From contig USGG01000003.1 of NCBI GenBank assembly GCA_900554215.1, positions 6,961 through 70,960 of the forward strand: 64,000 bases of DNA, in the 5' to 3' direction. This document shows positions 8,833-17,667 of this stretch, one piece after another. Position 1 is the first letter of the stretch. Each line of letters opens with the position of its first letter. This stretch comes from an uncultured Megasphaera sp. Its GTDB lineage: Bacteria; Bacillota; Negativicutes; Veillonellales; Megasphaeraceae. A model generated the notes under the pieces. That model ran no database searches, had not been told where the DNA came from, and saw nothing but the letters and a program-made list of their open reading frames with translations. A program made the position numbers and the translations under genes.

Positions 8833-9265
8833 TCTTGACTCTCCCTTCCGTATGTAACGTCTGCATTGCAGGCGCCGGGTCGATGACCTTCTTGACGTGC
8901 ATGTTATACGACACGAAAAAATGCAGCACATTGTCCGTAATGCGGTAACTCATCTCCGTGCCGCGCAGCATTTGGCCGCCGTCGACAGTAATATACTCTA
9001 ATGCCATGAACAGCGTATCGGCCATAGCCGTAAGGCGGCGACGGTCGTGGATTTCGCCGTTTTTATCCAGAAACAGCAGGATATCGAAAGCGTATTCGCG
9101 CCAGTACCGGTTCCCCAGCTCCTGCGCCTGCGATGCGTCGATAAGCTCGACGTAAAAACAGGGAAAGTGGGCATGATGCTTATGATAGTCCGTGTACACG
9201 GCATAGCCCGTTTGTTGTGATAATACAGCTGCAAGGCCTTCGGTAATGCTTTTGACGTCGTCCAT
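8825..9265 (-). CDS. Tail terminator-like protein (DUF6838/XkdJ type)
   Basis: 146 residues. It has the N-terminal helix (MDDVKSITEGLAAVLSQQTG), the central beta-sheet (FPCFYVELIDASQAQELGNR) and the helical segment of small tail terminator proteins that cap the tail tube at the neck. It lies between the HK97 gp10-like gene and the sheath gene, where the tail terminator is expected. It is tightly packed: one base separates it from the gp10-like gene and it overlaps the next small gene by 8 bp. Family assignment is from pattern memory. Confidence 0.75.
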   Translation of the reverse strand: MDDVKSITEGLAAVLSQQTGYAVYTDYHKHHAHFPCFYVELIDASQAQELGNRYWREYAFDILLFLDKNGEIHDRRRLTAMADTLFMALEYITVDGGQMLRGTEMSYRITDNVLHFFVSYNMHVKKVIDPAPAMQTLHTEGRVKNE

Positions 9266-9266
9266 A

Positions 9267-9884
9267 TCAACGCAGCCCCCTTAGTATATAGGACAGGATA
9301 ATTTGTGACAGCAGCCGTTTGGATACCTTGCGCACAGCCATCTCCGCTTCTTCTGTGATGTGCTGCCCCGGCACCCATGACCGTACCAATCGTTTACCAA
9401 TAGCCGGCACGAAACGCCCGGGGCGCTGGCGGTGCCCGTCGTTGACATAACTGGCATATGATGCCGAATTAAATACTTTCACAGAATAGGTGCTGCCTTG
9501 TTTTTTCACAGGCTCAGCGTCCCAGCTTCGCCGCATGTGTTCTGACGCCGTAAGCACGAGATACTGCTTTTTCCCGCTTTTACGGCTCTTCTTGATGCGC
9601 TTAACGGCATGGGCATTGGCATGACTGCGCGACTTCGCTTTTTGAAAGCCCTTAGCGCCTACTTCCATCGCCTGAATCCTTTCATAGCCCTTTTCCGTAA
9701 CTTCAAATTCCTTGGCGCCGCCACTGGTTTTAAACTTATGCCTAATCGCTTTTCGTAAGTACACCTGCGCCAACGATTCGACGCACTCTTCCATGCAGGC
9801 CTGCTTTTCCTGCGGGCTGTTCAGCCCTTCGATCTGCCGGCGCAGGGCTTCGAACCCGGCAAAGGATACGTCTACGTTAGCCAT
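9267..9884 (-). CDS. HK97 gp10-like head-tail joining protein
   Basis: 205 residues from the ATG at 9882-9884 (MANVDVSFAGFEALRRQIEG). The reading frame is open further upstream, but that part lies inside the head-closure gene and reads like antisense noise. HK97 gp10 hallmarks are the N-terminal amphipathic helix, the Lys/Arg-rich central part (KSRSHANAHAVKRIKKSRKS) and a conserved GRFVPAIGKRLVRSW-like segment. The protein acts at the head-tail connector. It overlaps the upstream gene by 8 bp. Confidence 0.82.
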   Translation of the reverse strand: MANVDVSFAGFEALRRQIEGLNSPQEKQACMEECVESLAQVYLRKAIRHKFKTSGGAKEFEVTEKGYERIQAMEVGAKGFQKAKSRSHANAHAVKRIKKSRKSGKKQYLVLTASEHMRRSWDAEPVKKQGSTYSVKVFNSASYASYVNDGHRQRPGRFVPAIGKRLVRSWVPGQHITEEAEMAVRKVSKRLLSQIILSYILRGLR

Positions 9885-10248
9885 CGTATTTCCCCCGGTG
9901 CCGGAGCGGCACTTCCTGATGGCTGTCATAGACCGCTGGCACGCCGGCCGCCGTGAATTGCAGCGTCCGGCCCCGCTGCACGACGTCGATGTCCGATCCG
10001 GCAGCAATGACGATATCCGGAGATATAAACAGGGTGATGGACTGGTCAAGTGTTGCCAATCCGTCACCCTGTTCGGCCGGAGATATATTTTTGTACGATA
10101 CGCGGCAGGGATACGGCCTGGATTGCTGCGGCTCCGATGATACGATACCATTTTCATCTGGTTCGCCGTCTGCATAGGCCCATATCGTCGCCTGACCGTC
10201 GTAGAGCTTTTCCAACGCTTTTCTTACCAGCGCAGTTTTCGGTAACAT
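9877..10248 (-). CDS. Phage head closure protein
   Basis: 123-residue protein resembling SPP1 gp16/YqbH-type head-closure or stopper proteins that plug the portal channel after packaging. The N-terminal helix (MLPKTALVRKALEKLYDGQA) and following beta-barrel strands (RPYPCRVSYKNISPAEQGDG, LFISPDIVIAAGSDIDVVQR) fit the family. The gene sits between the adaptor-like and gp10-like genes and overlaps both neighbours, as is usual in connector cassettes. Confidence 0.8.
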   Translation of the reverse strand: MLPKTALVRKALEKLYDGQATIWAYADGEPDENGIVSSEPQQSRPYPCRVSYKNISPAEQGDGLATLDQSITLFISPDIVIAAGSDIDVVQRGRTLQFTAAGVPAVYDSHQEVPLRHRGKYDG

Positions 10249-10598
10249 GCCAAATCACGCTCCCTCAGCCACGATGCAATTAAACTGTCCAGGCGGGATT
10301 CTGCCGACGTACCCTCGAATTGGACCGTCGTATCGCCTTCTTCGACGCGCGTTACGACAGAGGCGTCGTCTTCGCTCAAGACGGTTCCTTTCTTCAGCTG
10401 CAAAAATTTCCCCGCCGTCCGTTCTTCGACGACGGGTTCCAGCTCTGCCGGCAGCGCGTCCAGATTGCAATCGTCCAACACGTACTGCTGTTCTGCCTGC
10501 AGCAGATACATCAGCAGGGCGTCGTCGGCTGGCTGCGATTCATACCCGGTCGCCGCCTGAATCAGCATTTTGACGGTATCGAGTGACACGGCCATCAT
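10224..10598 (-). CDS. Head-tail connector (adaptor) protein, YqbG/DUF3199-like
   Basis: 124 residues if translated from the first of two adjacent ATGs (10598, whose A is the last base of the capsid gene's stop TGA). The protein is mainly helical (MLIQAATGYESQPADDALLM, LEPVVEERTAGKFLQL) with a long C-terminal helix ending in SLIASWLRERDLACYRKL, as in portal-adaptor proteins. It lies directly after the capsid gene. The in-frame extension to 10667 lies inside capsid coding sequence and is not used here. Confidence 0.78.
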   Translation of the reverse strand: MMAVSLDTVKMLIQAATGYESQPADDALLMYLLQAEQQYVLDDCNLDALPAELEPVVEERTAGKFLQLKKGTVLSEDDASVVTRVEEGDTTVQFEGTSAESRLDSLIASWLRERDLACYRKLRW

Positions 10599-11536
10599 CA
10601 GCCCCCGACACCCGCAGCAGCCCCTGCGTTGACCCATACGGACGCTAAACGGCTCGTCGGAATCCACAGGTCATGGAATTTACGATAATCCAGCTTCCAG
10701 GCGTCAGCGTTCTGATTGACGTCCGGCTCGAAGATTCGCACTTTATCGGTCTTGGAAATGGCAATAGGCGCGCGGCGGGCCATGATAATCCAGTTGATGT
10801 CGACAGCGTCTTCTGCCGCTACGAAGCCGCCTTCTTTCTGGCCTGCTGTCGTGCCATCATTAAACGTGTACTTGGATTTCATACGGGCGCTGGGTACACC
10901 GAGAATGGGAATTTCATTGTACGTGCGGACTTTCGTGTCGATAGCGCCGGCTTTGAAATTCGTTACGTCCAGATGCTTTTCAATATCCTTAACCGTATTT
11001 AAAATAGTACGAATCGGTGTCGACATGATAATGACCAGACTTTCGGCGTCGCCGATCGTGTCCTGGATCGTCGTAATTTCTTCGTCAAGCTGCGCCAGAA
11101 TATTTGTCGCCGACGGCGTAAACGATGCCGTTACACGGCTCTTCGCGTTGGCCAGCGCGTAAATCTTACTGTACCGGTAAGCATCCACTTCAGGGATAAC
11201 CTGCGTGCGCTGAAACTCGCCCATAACGTTTCCGGCAGAAGCCACGAAGTTTGACTCGTCCACGTCCATCGAATCGAGGTGGAACGTGCGGCCGCGGTCC
11301 TGCGTCAATTTATAGTCCGTATAGCTCAGCGTAACAGCGCCCTGGTTAAATCCTTTATCGCGGTCGTAATTAGCCAGCCCCTGTACTTCAATCGTCGGCA
11401 TTTTGACCGTATCGCCGCCGTTATACTTTACATTCGCCGCGTTGGTTTCCATCCAGCCCGATGTTGCGCCGACAAGCATCTGCTTGTCCAATGCCTGCTG
11501 GAAAATTTTAGTCATTTCTAAGGTATTGATTGGCAT
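10598..11536 (-). CDS. Major capsid protein
   Basis: 312-residue HK97-fold capsid subunit. The N-arm, the E-loop-like strand with GQGAVTLSYTDYKLTQDRGR-type content, a P-domain helix around NILAQLDEEITTIQDTIGDA and a C-terminal A-domain (KLDYRKFHDLWIPTSRLASV) fit the major capsid proteins of PBSX-like and related phages. No N-terminal protease-processed delta domain is apparent, consistent with a separate scaffold gene immediately upstream. The C-terminus is Gly/Ala-rich. Confidence 0.9.
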   Translation of the reverse strand: MPINTLEMTKIFQQALDKQMLVGATSGWMETNAANVKYNGGDTVKMPTIEVQGLANYDRDKGFNQGAVTLSYTDYKLTQDRGRTFHLDSMDVDESNFVASAGNVMGEFQRTQVIPEVDAYRYSKIYALANAKSRVTASFTPSATNILAQLDEEITTIQDTIGDAESLVIIMSTPIRTILNTVKDIEKHLDVTNFKAGAIDTKVRTYNEIPILGVPSARMKSKYTFNDGTTAGQKEGGFVAAEDAVDINWIIMARRAPIAISKTDKVRIFEPDVNQNADAWKLDYRKFHDLWIPTSRLASVWVNAGAAAGVGG

Positions 11537-11553
11537 AGTAGCTCACTCTCCTT

Positions 11554-12111
11554 TTACATGTTTAATGCCTGTTCAAAAATCTGTTGGTCTGTCAAATCCT
11601 TGCCATCGTCAGGATCGCTCCCCTCGCCGGGCTTCAGTCCGTCGATTTTATGCTTCGGCTTATCCGGCTCGAATAAGTAAGCGTCTGATTCCTTCAATTT
11701 CTTGAGCTGGTCGTCAAGGCCTTTAATCGTACCGTCATCGCCCACTTCGGCGTCGGTAAGGTCTAACAATGCTTTTACGGCCTTGGCGTTTTTAGCCTTA
11801 GCTGTTAGTAAGGACTTATCTACGGCCGCATCGAGCTTCATCTGCTTAATGGTGGCATCGTAATCTTTCTGGCGCTTATCCGCATCAGCCTTCATCTGCT
11901 CGATCTGTTTCGTTAGCTCTTCATTGCTGGCGTTGTTTTTCTTCAGCGTATCCAGTTCCTTGGCAATTCGCTTCTGTTCGTCTTTGGCCTGCTGTAAGGC
12001 CGTCGCCTGCTGGTCGTGCTCCGTTTTGGGTACATAGTTTTCGTAGTCTTTTGCAATCTTGTCGGCCTGTTCATCGGTCAGGCCGAGCGCTTTTAACTCG
12101 TCTTTTGTCAT
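11554..12111 (-). CDS. Capsid scaffolding protein (GP20 family)
   Basis: 185 residues from the ATG at 12111, which has an AAAGGAGA Shine-Dalgarno. The six codons before it are ignored. N-terminal residues (MTKDELKALGLTDEQADKIA) and a long charged coiled coil (about 35-110) are typical of the phage minor structural GP20/scaffold family. The C-terminal tail is acidic (GEGSDPDDGKDLTDQQIFEQ). It should guide procapsid assembly and then leave. Immediately upstream of the capsid gene, as expected. Confidence 0.88.
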   Translation of the reverse strand: MTKDELKALGLTDEQADKIAKDYENYVPKTEHDQQATALQQAKDEQKRIAKELDTLKKNNASNEELTKQIEQMKADADKRQKDYDATIKQMKLDAAVDKSLLTAKAKNAKAVKALLDLTDAEVGDDGTIKGLDDQLKKLKESDAYLFEPDKPKHKIDGLKPGEGSDPDDGKDLTDQQIFEQALNM

Positions 12112-12186
12112 GACGATTCTCCTTTCCAAAATAAAATATTATAGCCGCAGTCTTATACAAGCATACGGCACCGCCTCCTTTCAGGC

Positions 12187-12222
12187 ATGAAAAAAGCACT
12201 CTTGATTTCTCAAAAGTGCTTT
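12187..12222 (-). terminator. Rho-independent terminator after the YjcQ-like gene
   Basis: On the minus strand AAAGCACTT ... AAGAGTGCTTT forms a stem closed by a small loop and followed by a run of T. It lies 20 bp past the stop of the YjcQ-like gene, separating that accessory gene from the scaffold and capsid genes. Confidence 0.8.
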
Positions 12223-12241
12223 AGCTTGTATTTAGTTTTAA

Positions 12242-12610
12242 TTACTGAAAGGCGTTTATCAAATGCAGCATCAGTCCGCCGCTTTCCTGAATGGCCTTCC
12301 ATACCTTAGTCATCGTTCCATTATGCTCCAAATACTCGATACCGTCAGCTGTAATCTGCGTGTTTTCATACGATTTGATAACGGGAACAGCGCCCTTTCC
12401 CAATACGGAAACAGTACCGCAAATCGCCCCGGAAATAAGGCCTTTCCGCAAAAGCTCCGTATAGATAAATGCCAGATATTCTTCATTTATTTTTACGGGA
12501 TATTCTGCCAAGCTTAGGTATTTACTTTCCGATCGTATGCCGTGCTTCAGGCAGTAGTACAAGTACGATAGCAGGTAATACACAATGACATGATAATCGT
12601 CTTTAGCCAT
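12242..12610 (-). CDS. YjcQ family protein
   Basis: 122 residues of the YjcQ family, small phage-borne winged-helix-like proteins of unknown role. Visible traits are an N-terminal hydrophobic helix (YHVIVYYLLSYLYYCLKHGI), a middle FIYTELLRKGLISGA helix-turn region and a C-terminal ITADGIEYLEHNGTMTKVWK segment. YjcQ members often carry just this 'T..G..YL..N..M....' end. The gene has a GGGAGGGTGATG ribosome site and is bracketed by two terminators, so it is a stand-alone accessory gene inserted in the head operon. Confidence 0.8.
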   Translation of the reverse strand: MAKDDYHVIVYYLLSYLYYCLKHGIRSESKYLSLAEYPVKINEEYLAFIYTELLRKGLISGAICGTVSVLGKGAVPVIKSYENTQITADGIEYLEHNGTMTKVWKAIQESGGLMLHLINAFQ

Positions 12611-12634
12611 GACATCACCCTCCCTTATCGGCTA

Positions 12635-12666
12635 TGAAAAAAGCGCCCACTAAAAAGTGAACGCTT
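12635..12666 (-). terminator. Terminator of the small RNA gene
   Basis: Minus-strand AAAGCGTTCACT / AGTGGGCGCTTT (12 pairs, two of them T-G) around a TTTT loop, followed by more T residues. It lies 11 nt after the closing stem of the structured RNA and before the YjcQ-like gene. Confidence 0.85.
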
Positions 12667-12677
12667 TCCCACGAGAA

Positions 12678-12790
12678 AATAATTGCTTGGCAGGCGTACA
12701 CTTCTCCTGCGTCTCTCGGGTTTCCCCTGTCAGTACCATCGGCGTGTGGATTGTACGAATTCCTCCACCTCAAACAATTATTCCCTTGAT
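12678..12790 (-). ncRNA. Structured small RNA, partly 5S rRNA-like
   Basis: A 12-bp outer stem closes a 105-nt domain: AATAATTGTTTG at 12782-12771 pairs with CAAGCAATTATT at 12689-12678 with one G-T pair. Inside are a GTGGA/TCCAC hairpin, a GGG-GAAA-CCC tetraloop hairpin and a GCAGG/CCTGC hairpin. The segment GCCGATGGTACTG followed after the tetraloop by GAGAG and CAGGAG closely recalls the loop E/helix IV region of bacterial 5S rRNA. A good promoter lies upstream and a terminator downstream. The mature ends are not known. It may be a 5S mimic, a 5S-derived element or an unrelated RNA that shares this motif. Confidence 0.72.
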
Positions 12791-12796
12791 ACTTAT

Positions 12797-12825
12797 ATTT
12801 TATCCAGTAGACTTCTTTTTGTAAA
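12797..12825 (-). promoter_or_regulatory. Sigma-70 promoter of the small RNA
   Basis: Minus strand TTTACA (12825-12820), 17-bp spacer, TAAAAT (12802-12797). Each hexamer matches consensus at five of six bases. The promoter lies inside the last codons of the head protein gene, so transcription would begin near 12790, just before the RNA's outer stem. Confidence 0.7.
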
Positions 12826-14980
12826 GTATTTTTTTGTTTCTTAGTAAGCGATTCCAATCTTTTATATCTATTTTCATAAATGTGATAATTGAATTTTTAA
12901 ATTCTTCTGGATCAGATGGGGTCTGCAAACGAAGAATAAGCTTTACCTGTTCATCTTTAACCTGAATTTCCTTTAAAATAACGGCTGTATGAGGCTTATT
13001 CGCTTCCAATATATAATCTGGTTGGGTAAGAATTTCCGCAAAATAAGAAACAAACCGTTCATAATCATTAGGATGCCTTTCTTTGATATGTTGAATTTGT
13101 TTATCTGTGATAATCACTTCATCAGTACGAATATCGGGCGTTACTACCTTATAAATTTCCTTATCAATTTTGCCTATGTAATGCACTTGCGCAACTCCTT
13201 CGCCTACTCTGTTTTTAATTATATCAGGCTTAGGAGTTGATTGAAAGCTCTTCTGCCACGCATCCAGCTGTTTTTTTACTAACCGGGATACCGGTCTCAT
13301 CTTTTTTGCCATAATCTGCGCAAAAGCTTCAGCAAAAAATTCATCTTCATTAGTGAAGGCATATCCAGATAATGTTTTCGAGAACAATTCCGCTTGTGTC
13401 TTTCCAGCTCTGGAATACCCTCCTAATTCCATCCATGTTTCATAGTTCGCATGTCGGGCATCGTGGAAAATCTTGTTAATTTCTTTTTTAGTAGCTGCCG
13501 GCAGTATGTTATATATACTATGCCCTATTTCATGGTATATATTGCCATATTTATGGTTCGTTGACCACCACCCTTTTTTAAATAACCGCTCAGCCATCCG
13601 CTTTTGTGTACTTACAAAATTAGCGCTTCGACCCGGCAAAGCTAAAATCCTACCTTCATCCGTGAACCCGCCGCGGCTGGTTCTTTCTGCTTTTCGATTT
13701 TTAAATTCATTGATAGGTATTTTTACCCCAAATTTTTGATGTACTTCTTCCATTGCTTCAAGTACAGCGTTCATAGTATTGAGGTGCAAGTTTTCATCTA
13801 ATTTAAATCCAGGATTGGTAAGTTCTTTAAACCGAAGGAAGGCTTCATCTTTGGATTTCGCAGGGGTAAAGGGCTTCTTTCCTTCCGCCATAGCAGCATC
13901 AGCAACCTTAGGCTCTCTCCATTCTTCCAACGTCTTAGATTTGTCGACAAATACAGCTTTCCAGTCTGCATAGTTCATCTTTCCCGGCACCTGTACCGTT
14001 TTCCCTGTGTCCGGATCTCGGGCGGCGCGCGTCGAATTATCATCGTCCGTAATGCCTTCGATATACGGCGCTGTCGTCGTGCGGCAGTAGCAATGGAAGG
14101 GCGGCATCGTCACGCCGGGTTTAGCATCGGCCCGGTCGAATACCTTGCCGTCCATGTCCCGGCAAATAGGCGACGTCCGGCTGTCGAGCGTCGCGATGAG
14201 CTCGTATTTTGCTACATGGAGTTTTTGCCACGTATCCATACGAGCCGTTTCCTGTACGTAAGCCGTTTCCGTTTCGGCCAGCCTGCGGGCGTTGCTAAAA
14301 GATACGTTGAAGCGGTTGGCGATACGCCCGGCAAGCAGCGTCGTCCCTTCGGCCGCGATAAGCGTCCGCGTAATCTCCGATTGTAACGTATTCAAGAGTT
14401 TTGTTTTATTGTCCCAAATGCGCTCAGAAAAGTCCTTGCCGTCCTCTGCCCAGGGCTTGGATATGGCTTTTTCAACGCTTGTTTTTGGTACTTCGGAAAA
14501 CGTATCATATGCGCCCTGCATGGACTGCGTTTCATAGGCCGTACGGTAGTAGCTGTCCTCGTATACGTCTTTCAGCAGCTCCGTAAGGTTGATTTCTTGC
14601 TGCTTTGCCAGCTGCTCGACGTAGTTCGCCGTTTTGATGTACAGCATTTGGCTGCGGCTCAGCCGTGCCCGAATAGACGCCTGATCCAGCATCTTGATGT
14701 ACTCATCGGATAAATCCTGTTGCTTTGCCAGTTTTTCATACTCTTTCAGCGTCAATTTAAAGGCCTTCAGCTCCCTGGCGTCCAACTGCTTACGGGCGTC
14801 GGCCAAACTCAGGCCGTTTTCATCGGCATAGCGGGTATACCATTCGATGACTTCATCGCGCAGCTGCCGCAGCGTGTATTCATACACTTTTTTCAGGTCT
14901 GCCATAGCCTTGTCGGCCTTATCCATTTCCCGCTGTTCCAGCCGTTCAAACCGGCGCTGCCAATAGTCCTTATTCGTCAT
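12800..14980 (-). CDS. Minor head protein fused to zincin-like and PBECR nuclease-like domains
   Basis: 726 residues. Residues 1 to about 315 are the SPP1 gp7/Mu F head morphogenesis domain, ending with the conserved LDSRTSPICRDMDGKVF (264-281) and PPFHCYCR (293-300) motifs. Residues 395-575 contain HEIGH (483-487) and EFFAEAF (547-553), the two zinc-binding helices expected of a gluzincin-type metallopeptidase. Residues about 595-724 resemble the PBECR (Barnase/EndoU/Colicin/RelE-like) domains, with HIKERHPNDY (631-640) and a late beta region ending in KKILYKK. Such polyvalent proteins are thought to be injected with phage DNA. The last third is notably more AT-rich than the first, suggesting domain acquisition. 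Enzyme activities are inferred. Confidence 0.85.
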   Translation of the reverse strand: MTNKDYWQRRFERLEQREMDKADKAMADLKKVYEYTLRQLRDEVIEWYTRYADENGLSLADARKQLDARELKAFKLTLKEYEKLAKQQDLSDEYIKMLDQASIRARLSRSQMLYIKTANYVEQLAKQQEINLTELLKDVYEDSYYRTAYETQSMQGAYDTFSEVPKTSVEKAISKPWAEDGKDFSERIWDNKTKLLNTLQSEITRTLIAAEGTTLLAGRIANRFNVSFSNARRLAETETAYVQETARMDTWQKLHVAKYELIATLDSRTSPICRDMDGKVFDRADAKPGVTMPPFHCYCRTTTAPYIEGITDDDNSTRAARDPDTGKTVQVPGKMNYADWKAVFVDKSKTLEEWREPKVADAAMAEGKKPFTPAKSKDEAFLRFKELTNPGFKLDENLHLNTMNAVLEAMEEVHQKFGVKIPINEFKNRKAERTSRGGFTDEGRILALPGRSANFVSTQKRMAERLFKKGWWSTNHKYGNIYHEIGHSIYNILPAATKKEINKIFHDARHANYETWMELGGYSRAGKTQAELFSKTLSGYAFTNEDEFFAEAFAQIMAKKMRPVSRLVKKQLDAWQKSFQSTPKPDIIKNRVGEGVAQVHYIGKIDKEIYKVVTPDIRTDEVIITDKQIQHIKERHPNDYERFVSYFAEILTQPDYILEANKPHTAVILKEIQVKDEQVKLILRLQTPSDPEEFKNSIITFMKIDIKDWNRLLRNKKILYKKKSTG

Positions 14981-16412
14981 CTACGCCACCGCCTTGCGGC
15001 TCCTGCCCGCGCATAGCGTAATCCAGCCCCAATTCTTCCTGCTGCTCCGCTTGCAGCCGTTTGAGCTCTTCGGCCGTATCCTTGACCCAAGGGTGGTTAG
15101 AGATAATCGTTTCTTTGCTGATGACGCCTTCGGAATTGCGGCAGTTCGTAATCACTTCCGATTCATTGACCGGCGTATCACGATTGAATATAAACTCGAC
15201 ATCGCCCGCGGTTTCGCCGTTAATGCCCAGATATGTATTGACAAACCACATCAGCTGTTCCAGTGACGCCTGGAACTCCATCTCAATATTGTTCGTATCG
15301 ATGTCAATGTCGCTGTAAATACTGCTGATGTTCATTTGATTGGGGTTATTGCTCATGCGGTCATCACGGGCGTCGAAGCCGTTGCCACAATCAATAATCG
15401 CCTTGTTTAGAAGTTTGATGATAGTTTCGTAATTCTGCGAATTGACTTCGATTGTCAGCGTTTCGACGCCGCCCTGAATCCCCTCGCGGGTTCGGACCTT
15501 TACGGCGCCATATACGGCCAGGTTACGCCGGAACTCCGACAAATCCGTGCCGTCGTAGTTTTTAATGACGAGAATCGTATTGCGCACGTCTTCACACATG
15601 ACATCTGCGAAGTTGCTGATAAGCGTGTTCAGCGCATCCTGCAGCCCCTTCACCCTACGGATCAGCGGCAATTCTTCTGCATTGTACTTAAATGCAATGA
15701 GAGGTACGCGCTCCCAGTTCATGGGCTGCGCGTCCACCGTAAGTAAAGAGCCGCTTTTACGCTCTACGTCCGGCCTCAGCTGGTTATTTTCCCAGATGTA
15801 ATATTTCACGCCGTCTGCCGTGTAATACTCGGCCTTATGGACGACTTTAGGCTGTTTTCCTTCATACGTTGACACCTGGTAGAGCCGCAGAAAAGCGTCC
15901 AGCGTCTCGTGCTCTTCATCCGCCCAGAATGGCAAGATCTGCGCCGGCGAAATGCGTTTGAAATGCAATCCGTCCGCCGTAACATATGGCATCAAGTATC
16001 CAACGCCTCCTGTCAAGGCGTCCTGCCCGACCAGCCTCATCCGCCGCCGGAACGCCTGGTCGAATATTCCATCCAGCAATTCGCCATAGTGTCCGTCGTC
16101 CGTCTTAACTTCGAAGGGCTTTGCCAGCAAGTAATTTACTTTCTGGTCGACCAACTTTGCAAAACGGTTATAGGCAATGCGGTTATTTGGCAGCGTGTGC
16201 AGCGTCACCTTGCGGCCGCCCTCGCCGATAACCTTGCGCTCTTTTCGGTCAATGTCCAAATGCTGATGATAATACGCCGCGCCGGTACGGATCCAGAGCA
16301 GCTTTTTCGATACCAGCCAGGCTTTCAGTTCTTCCTCTAAAAATTCCGTTTCCGTCATTCCGGACTGGCTGCCCCGCTGGAGCAGCAGGTTCCACCATCG
16401 TTGTAATATCAT
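14970..16412 (-). CDS. Portal protein (SPP1 gp6-like)
   Basis: 480 residues from the ATG at 16412, five bases past the terminase stop; upstream in-frame ATGs lie inside the terminase gene. The protein forms the dodecameric portal ring through which DNA is packaged. SPP1 gp6 hallmarks include RIAYNRFAKLVDQKVNYLLA, GVGYLMPYVTADGLHFKRIS, the KPFEV motif and the C-terminal MEFQASLEQLMWFVNTYLGI region. The C-terminus overlaps the start of the head protein gene by 11 bp. Confidence 0.93.
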   Translation of the reverse strand: MILQRWWNLLLQRGSQSGMTETEFLEEELKAWLVSKKLLWIRTGAAYYHQHLDIDRKERKVIGEGGRKVTLHTLPNNRIAYNRFAKLVDQKVNYLLAKPFEVKTDDGHYGELLDGIFDQAFRRRMRLVGQDALTGGVGYLMPYVTADGLHFKRISPAQILPFWADEEHETLDAFLRLYQVSTYEGKQPKVVHKAEYYTADGVKYYIWENNQLRPDVERKSGSLLTVDAQPMNWERVPLIAFKYNAEELPLIRRVKGLQDALNTLISNFADVMCEDVRNTILVIKNYDGTDLSEFRRNLAVYGAVKVRTREGIQGGVETLTIEVNSQNYETIIKLLNKAIIDCGNGFDARDDRMSNNPNQMNISSIYSDIDIDTNNIEMEFQASLEQLMWFVNTYLGINGETAGDVEFIFNRDTPVNESEVITNCRNSEGVISKETIISNHPWVKDTAEELKRLQAEQQEELGLDYAMRGQEPQGGGVDDE

Positions 16413-16416
16413 GCTA

Positions 16417-17667
16417 TCACCATCCAAACAGCGGGGCGTCGTTGACCCGTTCCAGCGCATAGCGGACAGCGTCAATCGTATGATTGTTCTTATCCGGATA
16501 GACGGACTTAAAATTCCCCAGCTTATCCTTTTCTAACTCATACTGCGTGAACTCCCGGGCCGCGTTTGGGCAGCGGTCGGGGTCAATGATAATTTCTTCG
16601 ATTTCGTCTTTCAGAAAACGGATACCACGTTCCACGCTGCCAGGCCCTTTGACGGCCCCTTCGGCGCGGACGCCCCGCTCTTCAATATCGTCTATGGATT
16701 TAGGCTCGGCACTGTCGCAGATGACAAGGCCTTTGCCCGGATTTTCCTTGTTGATGTAGTCCGCTGCCTTGGCGTTGGACATATTAACACGGTACAGCTC
16801 ATGAAAAATATACAGCCGTTTCCGCGTTTTGTCGTAGTGTACGACCACATATGCCAGCGGATCGGCGGCATAGCCCCAGTCCAAACCGCGGTATATACGG
16901 TCGAATTGGCTGATTTCTTCATCGGTAATGTGCCGCATCGTCACGTTGCGGAATACTTCGCCGCCTGTCCCCGTGACCTCGCCGAGATACTGATGCCGGT
17001 ATTTTTCTTCGTTGACGGATTTCATATGGTCCGCTTCGGCAATGAACGGCGCGCCCAGCCACTCCGGCGGCACGGTCAAATACGTACTATGGTGGACGAT
17101 CTTATCCGGCCGCTCTAACGACGCTTCATAATTCACCCATGACTGTATAGATTCCGGCGGATTGTACGAGTAGAAGCACCAGAATGTCGTACCCCCGCGC
17201 ATGACGGACTGCAATACCGTATTGATGGTATCCATTTCCGGAAACTCCGCCAGTTCTTCAAACCAGATATAGGCAAAATAGCCATGGCTAAGTTTGATGG
17301 ATTTGCTCTTCAGCGGGTCGTCTACCCCACGGAATAGGATTCGCTGCTTGCCGTATGACAGCGACAGCGGGCTGATGCGTGCTTTCCACTTATCGGCGAC
17401 GCCCAGTTCATCAATAGCCCAAATAAGCTGTTCATAGACGGATTCGCGCAAGGTACCGCCAATTTTACGGAACACGACGGCATTACGATTTGGTTCTTTC
17501 ATCATGCCTAGGATAATTTCAATGCTGATGAAGGACGACTTCGTCGAGCCGCGGCCGCCTTTCAGCCAGTAATGCGTTGCGTCGTGCCGTTTTACCTGAT
17601 GATGCAGCTGATAAAACGACGGCGCTATCCGTTCCCTGATACTAACCTTCTGGCACATCATCGACAA
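16417..17667 (-). CDS. terL: Terminase large subunit
   Basis: 416-residue packaging motor ATPase and nuclease of the PBSX/SPP1 type. Walker A is GGRGSTKSS (37-45) and the Walker B-like segment is [10 protein letters not shown]. The nuclease part has the acidic [15 protein letters not shown] and [13 protein letters not shown] motifs, and the end ([12 protein letters not shown]) is typical of TerL. Several ATGs cluster at the start; using the first gives a 26-bp overlap with the small subunit gene. Confidence 0.95.
   Translation of the reverse strand: MSMMCQKVSIRERIAPSFYQLHHQVKRHDATHYWLKGGRGSTKSSFISIEIILGMMKEPNRNAVVFRKIGGTLRESVYEQLIWAIDELGVADKWKARISPLSLSYGKQRILFRGVDDPLKSKSIKLSHGYFAYIWFEELAEFPEMDTINTVLQSVMRGGTTFWCFYSYNPPESIQSWVNYEASLERPDKIVHHSTYLTVPPEWLGAPFIAEADHMKSVNEEKYRHQYLGEVTGTGGEVFRNVTMRHITDEEISQFDRIYRGLDWGYAADPLAYVVVHYDKTRKRLYIFHELYRVNMSNAKAADYINKENPGKGLVICDSAEPKSIDDIEERGVRAEGAVKGPGSVERGIRFLKDEIEEIIIDPDRCPNAAREFTQYELEKDKLGNFKSVYPDKNNHTIDAVRYALERVNDAPLFGW

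Noticed and set aside
9885..10175. 97-codon N-terminal extension of the gp10-like protein
   Set aside because: Extension lies within the head-closure gene in another frame; the ATG at 9884 starts with the conserved domain and overlaps the upstream stop by 8 bp.
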